Source: JBNARI01 sp049718765
GTDB taxonomy: Bacteria > Bacillota > Sulfobacillia > DUMF01
Assembly (NCBI GenBank): GCA_049718765.1
Contig: JBNARI010000003.1
Coordinates: 1-64,000 of the forward strand
Length of the DNA stretch: 64,000 nt
Direction: 5' to 3'
A program made the translations under genes and the position numbers. Position 1 is the first letter of the stretch, and every line of letters begins with the position of its first letter. Of the stretch, positions 34,336-43,069 are shown one piece after another. Under the pieces are notes generated by a model, which saw nothing but the letters and a program-made list of their open reading frames with translations, was not told the DNA's origin and made no database searches.

Positions 34336-36188
34336 CACTTGGCCACCACGTACCTGTGTCCAAACGGGTGGGCCAGTTTCTTCACCTTCCCTGCCTCCAC
34401 CAGGCTTTCCAGCATGGTGCGGAGCTCTTCCACTCCCACAGTCCTTCCCAAAGCGCCAGACACGTCTTTCAAATAGTATGACAGCTGTGACTCGTCTATT
34501 GGCAGTAAGCCACTCAAGCATTGCCACATGCGATTGAGCTCGGTTTCTGCGCGCTCCTCGAGCTCTCTGAAGGGGTTCTCCGCATGGGGACTGGCCGTGA
34601 ACGCTGCCCTGATCCTGACCGGCACAGTGCGGCCGATCACTGCTGAACTCACGTAGGCACAACCTGATTGAAGGTAGGGCAGATTGCCAGCCTCCTCAGT
34701 ACCTACGTCCGTCTCTTCCTTGATCACTTGTATGTCAGTGGCCCTCACAGTACGGAACAAGATCTTGGTGTTGAGTTGGGCCGTTACCGTGTCATCGAGC
34801 AAAGCAGGGCGCTGGGTGGCAAGCACCAAGAACACACCGTACTTTCTGCCCTCTTGGGCAATTTCCCTGAAAACCCATTTTGCAGGCGCGTCAACCGCTT
34901 TGGGGGCAAAGCCGTGACACTCGTCCGTGACCACCAGGAATGGGGGAAACGGAGGCACCGTGCCTGCTGCATCCCTAAGGGAGTCCCTGTACGCTCTCCT
35001 CTTATAATACAGCTTCCTGCACAGGAAAGCTGCAAGCACTTGAAGGAACCAGGTGCTGCCCCGGATCACCGCTACCCTCCTCTGAAGCAGGGTTTCCTCC
35101 ACCGCAGTGATGTCGCAACTAAACAGCCCCTCCCTGTAAAGCCTGTTCAAGCGCCAGCTTATTCCTTTGAGGGGCGCCGACCCGCCAACCTTGCCCCCAT
35201 ACTGATCAAGCAGCTCCACCATGTGCCGTTGCCTGTCGTCAGCATTGCCCTCTGAAACCCGTTTGCGCAATTCCTTCTCGTTGTCCAGAGCGTAAATGAG
35301 GTCTTCAACCCTAGAAGAGAAGCTCAAGTAGCTGTCCCTGGACTTGTGCAGGGTCTTTACCGCGTTCTCCATAGCCTCGGTTATTTCCCGTGACGACCGT
35401 AGCAAGCTGGCAAGGTCCTCGGCGCTCAACTCCTCGAAATTTACCCCCACATCCCTGCCCGCTTCGAAACACCTGTAACGGTCGGCGTAATTTCGCCTGA
35501 ACCTGTCTGGCAGGCCCTCAGTGTGCCTGTCAAAGCTCATCTCGTAATGAGGGTCAAACACCACCGCGGGGATCCGCTTCTCCATTATCTCTTCAAGGAG
35601 TACCCTTAGCGCGTAGGACTTTCCCGACCCCGAGCCGCCAAATATGCCAATGTGGGGGTACTGATCCATCTGCTCGTGGGGGAACACGAAGGGAACACCC
35701 TCTTGGTTCACGAACCCTTTTGCTTTGTCCCACAACGGGGCAAGGTCCTGCATTTCCCTGGGAAGCCCTCCACGAGCAATGTCCTCCGTGCCGCGGATCA
35801 CCCCCAGCACCAATCCTCGCCCCACTTCGCAGGGCACCAACAGCTGCGCAACCTCATGGAAGGCCGGCACCCTGACGCTGGCTCCGATTCGGGGTGGAAC
35901 CTGTGTCTCGGTGAGCATGCGCAGCTTTGCCACGTGCACTTCCTGGTCCTCGATCCTGTAGCCCAGTTTCCTCAGGTTGTCCAGAACCTGCGAGTCCACG
36001 AGGGACGTGTGTTCGTCCACGAGAGGTATGTACTTGTTTAAACTAACAGTCTCCACCACCTGCCCCACAGGGCAGCCTGTGGCCTCGTCTTCAACTATTA
36101 ACACCTCGTTCAGCCGGAATTTGCGTTGTCTCGAGGCCACAAACAGCTCCAAGTGGGTAGCTCTGCCCACAACTTGCATCACACTCAT
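34335..36188 (-). CDS. herA: HerA-like DNA translocase/helicase
   Basis: 617 residues. N-terminal HAS-barrel-like region (about 1-130), then the HerA/FtsK-type ATPase: GIFGGSGSGKSYALRVLL (Walker A), FLVVTDECHGFAPKAVD (Walker B), and VFLVLATQRPALLDDTV with TKILFRT (the arginine-sensor region). HerA hexamers work with NurA to unwind and resect DNA ends in archaea and some bacteria. ATG 36188 overlaps the nurA stop as ATGA. A C-terminal winged-helix-like extension (LRTMLESLVEAGKVKKL) is present. Confidence 0.92.
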   Translation of the reverse strand: MSVMQVVGRATHLELFVASRQRKFRLNEVLIVEDEATGCPVGQVVETVSLNKYIPLVDEHTSLVDSQVLDNLRKLGYRIEDQEVHVAKLRMLTETQVPPRIGASVRVPAFHEVAQLLVPCEVGRGLVLGVIRGTEDIARGGLPREMQDLAPLWDKAKGFVNQEGVPFVFPHEQMDQYPHIGIFGGSGSGKSYALRVLLEEIMEKRIPAVVFDPHYEMSFDRHTEGLPDRFRRNYADRYRCFEAGRDVGVNFEELSAEDLASLLRSSREITEAMENAVKTLHKSRDSYLSFSSRVEDLIYALDNEKELRKRVSEGNADDRQRHMVELLDQYGGKVGGSAPLKGISWRLNRLYREGLFSCDITAVEETLLQRRVAVIRGSTWFLQVLAAFLCRKLYYKRRAYRDSLRDAAGTVPPFPPFLVVTDECHGFAPKAVDAPAKWVFREIAQEGRKYGVFLVLATQRPALLDDTVTAQLNTKILFRTVRATDIQVIKEETDVGTEEAGNLPYLQSGCAYVSSAVIGRTVPVRIRAAFTASPHAENPFRELEERAETELNRMWQCLSGLLPIDESQLSYYLKDVSGALGRTVGVEELRTMLESLVEAGKVKKLAHPFGHRYVVAK

Positions 36189-37186
36189 CCCTCCAGAGTG
36201 AAGGAATCACGCCTGCTTCGGTGTGGAAGAAACAGTTTCTCCAGCACTTCCTGGCCCAAGTACGTGGTTACGACTGCCCATATGTCCCTTTCGCTAAGGC
36301 GCGCTTCCTGGTCCACCACGTCAAGCCACAACGGCACTCCCCTGGACGACCTTGAGGTGATGTGGTAAAGCGTGCTCACCACCTTTTTCACCGTGTACGG
36401 GTCTGCGTCCCTGCGCAGGAAATCTATGGCCACAGGTTGGGGATGGTCCGAAAGGCGAGCGAACACCGTGTAGTAGTCACCCTTGAAGGCAAGCTCCTGA
36501 CGCACCATTATGCACTCACCCGGCTCCAGTAGGCCGAAGAGTAGCTCCCTGTCGTTGGAAGGCCACTCGGTACCAAGGACCTGTGCCACCATCCTCGCAA
36601 CCTCGAAGGTGCCCACCTCTTCGATCACTCCCACAAGCATGACTGGTGGGTGCCCCAAAACCTCGGTGAGCGATCTCCACTCACTGGGACAAAGGGATTC
36701 ATAGCGCAAGAACCCTCCATCCATTACCACCAGGGACATGTGACCGCCCAGCTGGGACATGAGTTCGCCGCACGCAAGGCACTCAAGAGCGGCCATCCTG
36801 GCTTTGACCAGTAGCTCATATCCCATTTCCATGGGCATGTTCCTGGAGCTGGCAAGCTCCTTTGCCTGCTCCACGTGTTGGGGAAGCACCGAACAAACGA
36901 CGTCGAATTTGGCCACTTTAGGACCACCAGCGCACATTGCCACCGCGCTTACCACGTCTAGCCTGCTGGTCCCAGCCCCCACGCCCGCAGTGGATCCGTC
37001 AACCCCTACCAGTTTGTACTCCCACATAGGTTCCCAATCGCCCACAAAGCATATTTCACCGATTTTCGCTTTAACCAGGCTGCGGAGGGTCCTCCTGTCT
37101 GGTGCCTTTGCGGTCCTCTGTCCAAGATAACCGGCTATCCCTTGCAGCTTTCCATGAAGCCCTTCCACCAAAGCTCCCCGCTCCAC
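36185..37186 (-). CDS. nurA: NurA 5'-3' nuclease
   Basis: About 333 residues. NurA domain motifs: LVGVDGSTAGVG (first Asp), SLVVMDGGFLRYES (second Asp region), and DVVDQEARLSERDI near the C-terminus. RNase-H-like fold nuclease acting with HerA in end resection. The first gene of the nurA-herA-mre11-rad50 transcript. GTG 37186 is favoured, with CGGGGAG about 9 bases upstream; TTG 37195 is also in frame. The upstream 140 bases separate it from a divergent secreted-protein gene. Confidence 0.9.
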   Translation of the reverse strand: MERGALVEGLHGKLQGIAGYLGQRTAKAPDRRTLRSLVKAKIGEICFVGDWEPMWEYKLVGVDGSTAGVGAGTSRLDVVSAVAMCAGGPKVAKFDVVCSVLPQHVEQAKELASSRNMPMEMGYELLVKARMAALECLACGELMSQLGGHMSLVVMDGGFLRYESLCPSEWRSLTEVLGHPPVMLVGVIEEVGTFEVARMVAQVLGTEWPSNDRELLFGLLEPGECIMVRQELAFKGDYYTVFARLSDHPQPVAIDFLRRDADPYTVKKVVSTLYHITSRSSRGVPLWLDVVDQEARLSERDIWAVVTTYLGQEVLEKLFLPHRSRRDSFTLEG

Positions 37187-37333
37187 GCCACTCAACTCCC
37201 CGCAACTCCCATTCCTTCGTCAGTAACTTCCCCTAATCCTCCACCACTTCCAGGAGTTCCAGTATTTCACCTTTGGTTACTTGCCCAATTGGAGACTATT
37301 ATGTAAACAGTACGTTAACGGGAGTGATCCTCA

Positions 37334-38095
37334 ATGAGACTGAGAAAAACGTTTGTGCTGGTATTGGCAATAGCCGTCGCGTTGGGCATCAGCATTGTGC
37401 GCCAATCCGCCGCATTTGCCAGCACGTTTCCAACTCTGGGTTTCGGCTTCTTCCAAGACGGCACATCTCCATGGGTGCTGACCCTCTCAGTGAAAAACAC
37501 TGGCACGTCTCCCGCAAGCATTGGGCCGTCCTCGCAAGGCAGCCTGCAGGTGTACCTGTACAGGGATGGGAGCATGGTGTGGTACAGTTCCGTCTCCCTC
37601 AACTTGCAGATAGCAGCAGGGGAAACCAAGTACATTCCAATCACAATCCCTTGCCAGACGCCCGGATTGTACTACGCACAAGTTTACCTCTTGGTCCAGG
37701 GCGGGGAAAGACTCTCTGTTGCGTGCACTTATTCGCCAATCCAGTATTACTGCTACGACCCCCTGCACTACTCGGTGACATTCCAGTCCAAAGCTTGGCC
37801 GTCCGGACAACGCAGGGTGGTCATCACGGTTCGCAATGACACTGGCTCCGACGTGTATTTCCCATGGCAACACAGCTACGAAGTGGTGGCACGTTCCCAG
37901 GACGGGAGGGTGATCCGGAAGACTGTGCCCAGCATGAGCCCGACGTCACTCTATGAGAAGGTACCGGCGGGTGCCACTAGGTATTACTTCATCAACATGC
38001 AAGAACTTACCGCTGGCAGCTACACCGTGGAAGTTTGGCTTAAAGAGGGGGGCATGTACGTTAGGCAACTGGCCACCATGCAAGTCTCCCTTTGA
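37334..38095 (+). CDS. Secreted protein with two BsuPI-like beta domains
   Basis: 253 residues; signal peptide FVLVLAIAVALGISIVRQSAAFAS. Two similar halves follow, each with a strand pattern of the intracellular-proteinase-inhibitor (BsuPI) kind: LSVKNTGTSPASIGPSS, GSLQVYLYRDGSMVWYSS, then GETKYIPITIP; and ITVRNDTGSDVYF, EVVARSQDGRVIRKTVP, then GATRYYFINM. Cysteines CYDPL between the halves may be a hinge. ATG 37334 follows GGGAGTGAT. Protease inhibition is only a resemblance; extracytoplasmic location is clear. Confidence 0.7.
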   Translation: MRLRKTFVLVLAIAVALGISIVRQSAAFASTFPTLGFGFFQDGTSPWVLTLSVKNTGTSPASIGPSSQGSLQVYLYRDGSMVWYSSVSLNLQIAAGETKYIPITIPCQTPGLYYAQVYLLVQGGERLSVACTYSPIQYYCYDPLHYSVTFQSKAWPSGQRRVVITVRNDTGSDVYFPWQHSYEVVARSQDGRVIRKTVPSMSPTSLYEKVPAGATRYYFINMQELTAGSYTVEVWLKEGGMYVRQLATMQVSL

Positions 38096-38149
38096 CAAAA
38101 CCACCTTATCCCATGGGCCCATGGTTCTGATCCTGGGCCCACTGTGGTC

Positions 38150-38719
38150 TCAGATTACCTTTATGCCCGCCCTGTCCATTGTCTCCAGGGCTTTTTCTCC
38201 GTCCCCAGGGTTCACGTTCACTGCCCTCACTGCGTCTTTGACCACTGTCACCTGGTACCCCATTTTCACTGCGTCCATTGCAGTGGCCATTACGCAGTAT
38301 TCCGTAGCAAGCCCAACAACCCAGACTCCCTTTACACCGTGCTCGGAAAGCCAGGTGCACAGGTCCTTGCCGCGCTCACTACCTCCTTCCCTGCCCGCAA
38401 ACCCGCTGTACGCTTCAGCGCGTGGGTCAAACCCCTTCTTGAACACCGTTCCTTTCACCACCAATTTGGGGTAGAACTCGGCACCCCACGTATCCTGCAC
38501 GCAGTGTCTTGGCCAGATTCCACCGTTCTCCTCGAAGGAACAGTGATCAGCCGGGTGCCAGTCCTGAGTGTAGGCGATGGGCTCCCCACGCTCCGCAAAC
38601 TCGGCTACCAGCCGATTTATGGGCGCCACCACCTCGTCGCCCCTGGGCACCGCAAGGGCACCACCTGGGCAGAAGTCGTTCTGCACATCCACCACCACAA
38701 GCGCATTGCGCTGCGTCAC
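38150..38719 (-). CDS. pncA: Nicotinamidase/isochorismatase-family hydrolase
   Basis: About 189 residues. Catalytic triad of nicotinamidases: Asp in LVVVDVQNDFCPGG, Lys in VFKKGFDPRAEAY and Cys in LATEYCVMATA; metal-binding D/H in YTQDWHPADH. It would convert nicotinamide to nicotinate for NAD salvage. GTG 38719 follows GAAGGAGGG, and the open frame to 38755 is trimmed. It is next to the DUF2284 gene in the same orientation (19 bases). Confidence 0.92.
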   Translation of the reverse strand: MTQRNALVVVDVQNDFCPGGALAVPRGDEVVAPINRLVAEFAERGEPIAYTQDWHPADHCSFEENGGIWPRHCVQDTWGAEFYPKLVVKGTVFKKGFDPRAEAYSGFAGREGGSERGKDLCTWLSEHGVKGVWVVGLATEYCVMATAMDAVKMGYQVTVVKDAVRAVNVNPGDGEKALETMDRAGIKVI

Positions 38720-38738
38720 TGAAATCCCTCCTTCGTGT

Positions 38739-39299
38739 TCATCCCAACAGCACAAGGCCTATCCACTCCACCTTGGTCCCTGGGGGAAACTGGGGCACCA
38801 CCAATCCCAATCTGTCAAGTGTGCCCAGTACGTCAATGCCCATGGCTTCCATGGAGGGCCTGGCTTCAAAGGGGTATCTGCACCTGGTGCCTCCAGTCTC
38901 AGCCACACACCTTTCGCAAAGTCTGCAGGTGCCCCCAATCAACCCAGCTGCAAACCTGTAGCCAGCTTGGAAAGCTTCCTTTTCCAGCGCATTAACCAGC
39001 TTGTGCAACTTCACAGCACCCGAATAGGCCACCTGGCGGTCAGCTTCGCCCTCGAACGACACTTCTAGCTTCACCAGCAGCGCCCACTCATACTTCTTGA
39101 TGGCTTCTTCGCTTTCCCTGAAAGAGGGCACGAACGGTGGGCACATGAGGTTCCTACCGTAACTCGAACAAAGGGGGATGCGGCACTTCAGCCTAGTCCT
39201 TGGGTCCATCACCAGCTGGTCCACCCCAATCACCCAGGCCCCAGACGCCCCCAATGCCAAGGCCCTTTCTATCCAAAGCTTGCGTTTTCCCTCGTCCAC
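38739..39299 (-). CDS. DUF2284 cysteine-rich protein
   Basis: 186 residues with the family's cysteines: CRIPLCSSYGRNLMCPPF and GTCRLCERCVAETGGTRCRYP. This looks like a metal- or Fe-S-binding protein typical of anaerobes. Function unknown. GTG start at 39299; it lies in the same orientation as pncA and is probably cotranscribed, though no functional link is obvious. Confidence 0.88.
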   Translation of the reverse strand: MDEGKRKLWIERALALGASGAWVIGVDQLVMDPRTRLKCRIPLCSSYGRNLMCPPFVPSFRESEEAIKKYEWALLVKLEVSFEGEADRQVAYSGAVKLHKLVNALEKEAFQAGYRFAAGLIGGTCRLCERCVAETGGTRCRYPFEARPSMEAMGIDVLGTLDRLGLVVPQFPPGTKVEWIGLVLLG

Positions 39300-39429
39300 C
39301 CCACGTCACCACGCTTCCGGTGTGATGATTACACCGAAACTCACAAATCTCCTGCACGCAGTTTCCCGTAACAGCAACCGCCGGCCCACCATATGATGTA
39401 TTGACTTGAGCTAGCTGGGGGTGGGAGCA

Positions 39430-39777
39430 ATGGACACCGCAACTCGTGACATTGCCCTGTTGCTGGCGCTGAAGCCATTCCTCAGGCCAAGGGCCAGGCA
39501 ATTGGTGGACACTCTGGTTCAAACCGCAGCCAAACAGGCAGAGTTTCAATCCTCTGGTCCCATCGATACGGTTCAGCTACTTACGCTAACCCAACAGGAA
39601 ATTGCGGTGGAAACTGACAGACTTACCACGCTGGCGCTCCTGTGGATACCTCTGTGGCTTTCCTCTGGGGACAGTCCCAGAACACCATTGGGCGCTGCAG
39701 ACGCTACCCAACTTCTGGACAGCAACTTCCTAACATTGTTTGCTCTGACCCTGGCAATCGCCAACGCTTTGCCGTGA
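39430..39777 (+). CDS. Hypothetical helical protein
   Basis: 115 residues, unrecognised. Mostly amphipathic helices with one hydrophobic segment (LTTLALLWIPLWLSS) and another near the end (LTLFALTLAIANALP), so a peripheral or integral membrane role is possible. ATG 39430 follows GGGGGTGGGAG. It is the first of four plus-strand genes that include a trypsin-fold protease and two tiny membrane proteins. Confidence 0.6.
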   Translation: MDTATRDIALLLALKPFLRPRARQLVDTLVQTAAKQAEFQSSGPIDTVQLLTLTQQEIAVETDRLTTLALLWIPLWLSSGDSPRTPLGAADATQLLDSNFLTLFALTLAIANALP

Positions 39778-39824
39778 CATGCCTGCTGCCTCCGCACCTC
39801 GTTTACCGAAAGGAGGGTTGACAA

Positions 39825-39929
39825 GTGGAAACCCAGGGCAGAAACCATATGTTCTTCGGTTGGTGGTTCTGGATCATCATTCTGTTTCTGATCTTCTTCT
39901 GCTTCTTCCCCATGGGCTCCAACAGGTAA
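39825..39929 (+). CDS. Tiny membrane protein (34 residues)
   Basis: Found by reading downstream of AAAGGAGG (39809-39816): GTG 39825 opens a 34-codon frame ending TAA. The N-terminus is polar (METQGRNHMFFG), then one strongly hydrophobic span (WIIILFLIFFCFF), then PMGSNR. It lies 51 bases before the protease gene. A similar gene of 33 codons follows the protease (41070). The ideal ribosome site and the paralogue make it likely real. Confidence 0.65.
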   Translation: METQGRNHMFFGWWFWIIILFLIFFCFFPMGSNR

Positions 39930-39980
39930 GGCTCGCGGAGGGGGGATACCCCCTCCGCACGTCACCGGGAGGGAGCCATC

Positions 39981-40970
39981 GTGAGAGAACAGTTCTACAG
40001 CCTGCTGCACATTCCCAACGTGAGGGCAGTGGGCATAGGGTACAAGTGGCAGAACGGTAAGCCCACCCGTAGAACCGCAGTGGTGGTGTTCGTTGAGAAA
40101 AAGCTACCAACCCAAAGCCTTTCCGCCCATGAAACCGTGCCTTTAGAAGTGGCAGGTATGGAAACTGACGTGGAAGAAATAGGGGAGCTTAGATTGCTTG
40201 CAGCCCCCAGACAGCAGAAGATGCGCCCCGCCATGCCTGGCGTGAGCATAGGCCACAGGTCGGTAACCGCCGGTACCCTTGGAGCAATCGTGTTCGATAG
40301 GTCCACCGGAGAGCCCTTGATCCTCTCCAACAACCATGTGCTCGCCAACAGGACCACTGGGAAAGACGGAAGGGCGCGAATAGGCGACCCGATTCTCCAG
40401 CCAGGTGCCTATGACGGTGGCACTGCGCCCCAGGACGTCATAGGTACCCTCTACAGGTTTGTACCGCTCAACTTGGACATTGAGGAATCCACATGCCCCA
40501 TTGCCAGCCTCGCAGCCCTTTACATCAATCGTTTCATCAAGCTTTACCGACCATATTACGTAATGAGGTTCTACCGGAGGGTGCAATCCCGCAACACCGT
40601 GGACTGCGCCGTTGCCAAACCAGTGCGCCCTTCCGACGTGACACCCGAGATCCTGGAAATCGGCCCCATAAGGGGAGTACTTCAACCCGAAGTGGGTATG
40701 ACCGTCAGGAAGAGCGGCAGGACAACCGGAGTCACGGAGGGCACAGTGAGGGCAGTGTCTGCCACAGCCAGAATTGACATGGGAGACAACGTCACTGCAC
40801 TGTTCGAAGACCAGTTCATCACCACGCCCATGTCCAAAGGAGGAGACAGCGGCTCGTTGGTCTTAGATACCAAGAACAACGCCGTGGGCCTGGTGTTTGC
40901 CGGATCGGAGCTGGCCACCGTATGCAACAACATCGCCAACGTGCTGGACGCGTTGAACGTCAGGTTCTAA
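39981..40970 (+). CDS. Trypsin-fold serine protease-like protein (Nal1-like)
   Basis: 329 residues. The N-terminal 80 residues resemble the front part of cytoplasmic Nal1-like proteins (IPNVRAVGIGYKWQNG, VVVFVEKKLP). A chymotrypsin fold follows with the triad positions: LILSNNHVLA (His), NTVDCAVAKP (Asp) and MSKGGDSGSLVLD (Ser). The oxyanion region VRKSGRTTGVTEGTV is typical of trypsin-like proteins. No signal peptide or span is seen, so its site of action may be membrane-associated through the tiny neighbours, an inference. GTG 39981 follows GGGAGGGAG. Confidence 0.83.
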   Translation: MREQFYSLLHIPNVRAVGIGYKWQNGKPTRRTAVVVFVEKKLPTQSLSAHETVPLEVAGMETDVEEIGELRLLAAPRQQKMRPAMPGVSIGHRSVTAGTLGAIVFDRSTGEPLILSNNHVLANRTTGKDGRARIGDPILQPGAYDGGTAPQDVIGTLYRFVPLNLDIEESTCPIASLAALYINRFIKLYRPYYVMRFYRRVQSRNTVDCAVAKPVRPSDVTPEILEIGPIRGVLQPEVGMTVRKSGRTTGVTEGTVRAVSATARIDMGDNVTALFEDQFITTPMSKGGDSGSLVLDTKNNAVGLVFAGSELATVCNNIANVLDALNVRF

Positions 40971-41069
40971 GCAAAAGTGGAAGCAGTAACAACCCTTGAG
41001 GCGCACCAATAATATGTAACTGCGAGTGGGAAAGGCTAAGTCAACCTGACTTGCTAGGAGGGATCACCG

Positions 41070-41171
41070 GTGAAAGCCCAGTGGGACGAATCGAGCTTCC
41101 TGATTTTCATCATCGTGCTGTTCCTGATCGTGTTCCTCATGCCGTTCCCGTGGAACGTAAAGAGCGCCTAA
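41070..41171 (+). CDS. Tiny membrane protein (33 residues), paralogue of 39825-39929
   Basis: AGGAGGG (41056-41062) then GTG 41070. The product is polar at the start (MKAQWDESS), with one span (FLIFIIVLFLIVFLM), then PFPWNVKSA. Same layout as the 34-residue protein before the protease: short polar N-terminus, single span, Pro-containing exit, basic end. A strong hairpin follows at 41185-41227. Confidence 0.65.
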   Translation: MKAQWDESSFLIFIIVLFLIVFLMPFPWNVKSA

Positions 41172-41184
41172 ACATCGCAGTCAG

Positions 41185-41227
41185 CAACAGCACGAGGGGG
41201 CGTTGCCTGCGCCCTCTCGTGCTGTTG
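41185..41227. terminator. Long hairpin after the protease cluster
   Basis: CAACAGCACGAG (41185-41196) pairs with CTCGTGCTGTTG (41216-41227), continued inward by GGGGCG-type pairing. There is no long T-run on either strand; it lies between the tiny plus-strand gene and a minus-strand DUF2892 gene, so a bidirectional terminator is likely. Confidence 0.65.
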
Positions 41228-41235
41228 AGACCTCG

Positions 41236-41490
41236 TCAACGCTCCTTCAGCCAATGCAGTTGTGCCAAGTACGGCACCTGGGCAACCAACAGGTCCAATC
41301 CTCTAGAAGACCTGCCCAACACCGCCAACACAGGGCAGACTCGCACTGCGGCGCTTACCGCAAGGAACAGCGCTGTGGCAGAGGCGAACCCCGTAGTGTA
41401 ATCCGCCAGCACTCCGAACCAAGAAAGCCCTAGGAGAACTGCTGCCACCGCAAACCTCACTATTTGGTCCACGCGTCCAACGTTCCTCAC
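41236..41490 (-). CDS. DUF2892 (YgaP-like) membrane protein
   Basis: 84 residues with two hydrophobic spans (FAVAAVLLGLSWFGVLA, ASATALFLAVSAAVRVCPVL) and the N-terminal MRNVGRVDQIVRF typical of DUF2892, the membrane domain also found at the end of YgaP sulfurtransferases. The single Cys in VCPVLAV is common in the family. Function unknown. Confidence 0.75.
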   Translation of the reverse strand: MRNVGRVDQIVRFAVAAVLLGLSWFGVLADYTTGFASATALFLAVSAAVRVCPVLAVLGRSSRGLDLLVAQVPYLAQLHWLKER

Positions 41491-41696
41491 GCAAATTATT
41501 ATGGCATCGTCTTCCGCCGCTAATTCGTGCAGTCAGATTCACATAGTGCGAAGAATTATTCCCTCTTATGAGGCCAATAAGCTTTGGCGGGGCTCAGCGT
41601 GCCCGGTGTTTGAGCTTAGACCACGTTGGCACGTTCCTTGCATGGTGGATGAACTTGAAATGCATGGGAGAGTCAACAGGCAACAGGGAGGTGCAA

Positions 41697-42353
41697 ATGG
41701 TGGCCAAGATTACCACTTTGGAAGAGGCAGTCTGCCATGTCAAGGACGGCATGACCATCATGGTGGGCGGTTTCCTTGGAGTGGGAACCCCGGAAGGCCT
41801 CATAGATGCATTGGTTAGGAAAGGCGTTAAGGACCTTACACTGGTATGTAACGACACTGCTTTTCCCGACAAAGGAGTCGGCAAGATGATCGTCAAGAAA
41901 CAGTTCAAGAAGGTCATAGTTTCGCACATAGGAACAAATCCCGAAACGGGAAGGCAAATGAGGGAAGGCGAGCTGGAAGTGGAGCTCGTACCCCAGGGCA
42001 CCTTGGCCGAACGGGTGAGGGCAGCAGGAGCAGGTCTAGGTGGCATCCTGACACCTACGGGCGTAGGTACCCTGGCCGAGAACGGAAAGCAAAAGCTGGA
42101 ACTGGGGGGCAAGACTTACTTGCTTGAGCTGCCCCTCCGCGCCGACGTGGCTCTCCTCCGGGCCCACCTTGCAGACAAAAAGGGCAACCTCACCTACAGG
42201 CGGGCAGCCCGGAACTTCAACCCCCTTATGGCCATGGCCGCAGACCTGGTGATAGTAGAAGCAGACAAGATCCTGGAAGTGGGGGAAATTGACCCCGACA
42301 TGGTCATGACCCCTGGGATCCTGGTGGACCTCATCGTTCCACGAGCGTTCTAG
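41697..42353 (+). CDS. Acetate/3-oxoacid CoA-transferase subunit A
   Basis: 218 residues, the usual alpha-subunit size. Motifs: GMTIMVGGFLGVGTPEGLID, VSHIGTNPETGRQM, LVPQGTLAERVRAAGAGLGG and FLTPTGVGT-like ILTPTGVGT, with LRADVALLRAHLADKKGNLTY typical of AtoD/ScoA. It transfers CoA between short acyl groups with the next gene's product. ATG 41697 is chosen because GGGAGGTG lies 5 bases upstream; the frame open from 41568 is not used. No thiolase or other butyrate gene is nearby. Confidence 0.93.
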   Translation: MVAKITTLEEAVCHVKDGMTIMVGGFLGVGTPEGLIDALVRKGVKDLTLVCNDTAFPDKGVGKMIVKKQFKKVIVSHIGTNPETGRQMREGELEVELVPQGTLAERVRAAGAGLGGILTPTGVGTLAENGKQKLELGGKTYLLELPLRADVALLRAHLADKKGNLTYRRAARNFNPLMAMAADLVIVEADKILEVGEIDPDMVMTPGILVDLIVPRAF

Positions 42354-42371
42354 ATGGAGGGAGGGAACCGA

Positions 42372-43025
42372 ATGGACAAGCGCGAGATAATTGCCAGGCG
42401 GATAGCGCTCGAGCTCAAGCACGGGGATGTGGTCAATCTAGGCATAGGTCTTCCCACCTTGGTTGCAAACTACATTCCCCAAGGAATAGAAGTGATCTTC
42501 CAGTCAGAGAACGGGTTCGTGGGTCTAGGACCCGCTCCAGCCCCCGACCAAGTGGACCCGGACATAGTTAACGCCGGAGGCAGCCCAGTGACGGTACTGC
42601 CTGGCGCCGCGTTCTTTGACAGCGCTACCTCTTTCGCAATAATCCGCGGCGGCCACGTGGACGTTACGGTGCTGGGCGCACTCGAGGTGGACCAGCACGG
42701 CAACCTCGCCAATTGGATGATCCCAGGCAAGCTCGTGCCTGGCATGGGAGGAGCAATGGACCTGGTCACTGGCGCCAAGAAGGTGATCGTGGCAACCGAA
42801 CACACCACCAAGGACGGGGCCTCAAAGATCCTCAAGCAATGCAGGTTGCCCCTGACCGGAGCAAGAGTAGTGGATTTAATAGTCACCGACCTTGCAGTCA
42901 TGGAAGTGACTTCAGATGGGCTGGTGCTGCGGGAAACAGCCCCAGGCATCACCGTGGAGCAAGTCAAAGCGGCAACAGACGCGGACTTGATCGTGCCACC
43001 AGACGTGAAGCAGATGAGGCTCTAG
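42372..43025 (+). CDS. Acetate/3-oxoacid CoA-transferase subunit B
   Basis: 217 residues. The catalytic Glu lies in FQSENGFVGLGP, preceded by VVNLGIGLPTLVANY; later GGHVDVTVLGALEVDQHGNL and PGMGGAMDLVTGAKK are typical of AtoA/ScoB. ATG 42372 follows GGAGGGA with 7-base spacing (the in-frame ATG 42354 precedes that site). It forms an operon with the alpha subunit (18-base gap). Confidence 0.93.
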   Translation: MDKREIIARRIALELKHGDVVNLGIGLPTLVANYIPQGIEVIFQSENGFVGLGPAPAPDQVDPDIVNAGGSPVTVLPGAAFFDSATSFAIIRGGHVDVTVLGALEVDQHGNLANWMIPGKLVPGMGGAMDLVTGAKKVIVATEHTTKDGASKILKQCRLPLTGARVVDLIVTDLAVMEVTSDGLVLRETAPGITVEQVKAATDADLIVPPDVKQMRL

Positions 43026-43057
43026 CATCGGGGGCGGCTGACCACCGCCCCCGATGC
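43025..43057. terminator. Bidirectional hairpin between CoA transferase and thrB-lysC
   Basis: GCATCGGGGGCGG (43025-43037) and CCGCCCCCGATGC (43045-43057) form a perfect 13-base stem with a 7-base loop between two convergent genes. No long T-run on either side. Confidence 0.7.
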
Positions 43058-43069
43058 TATAAGTGCACT

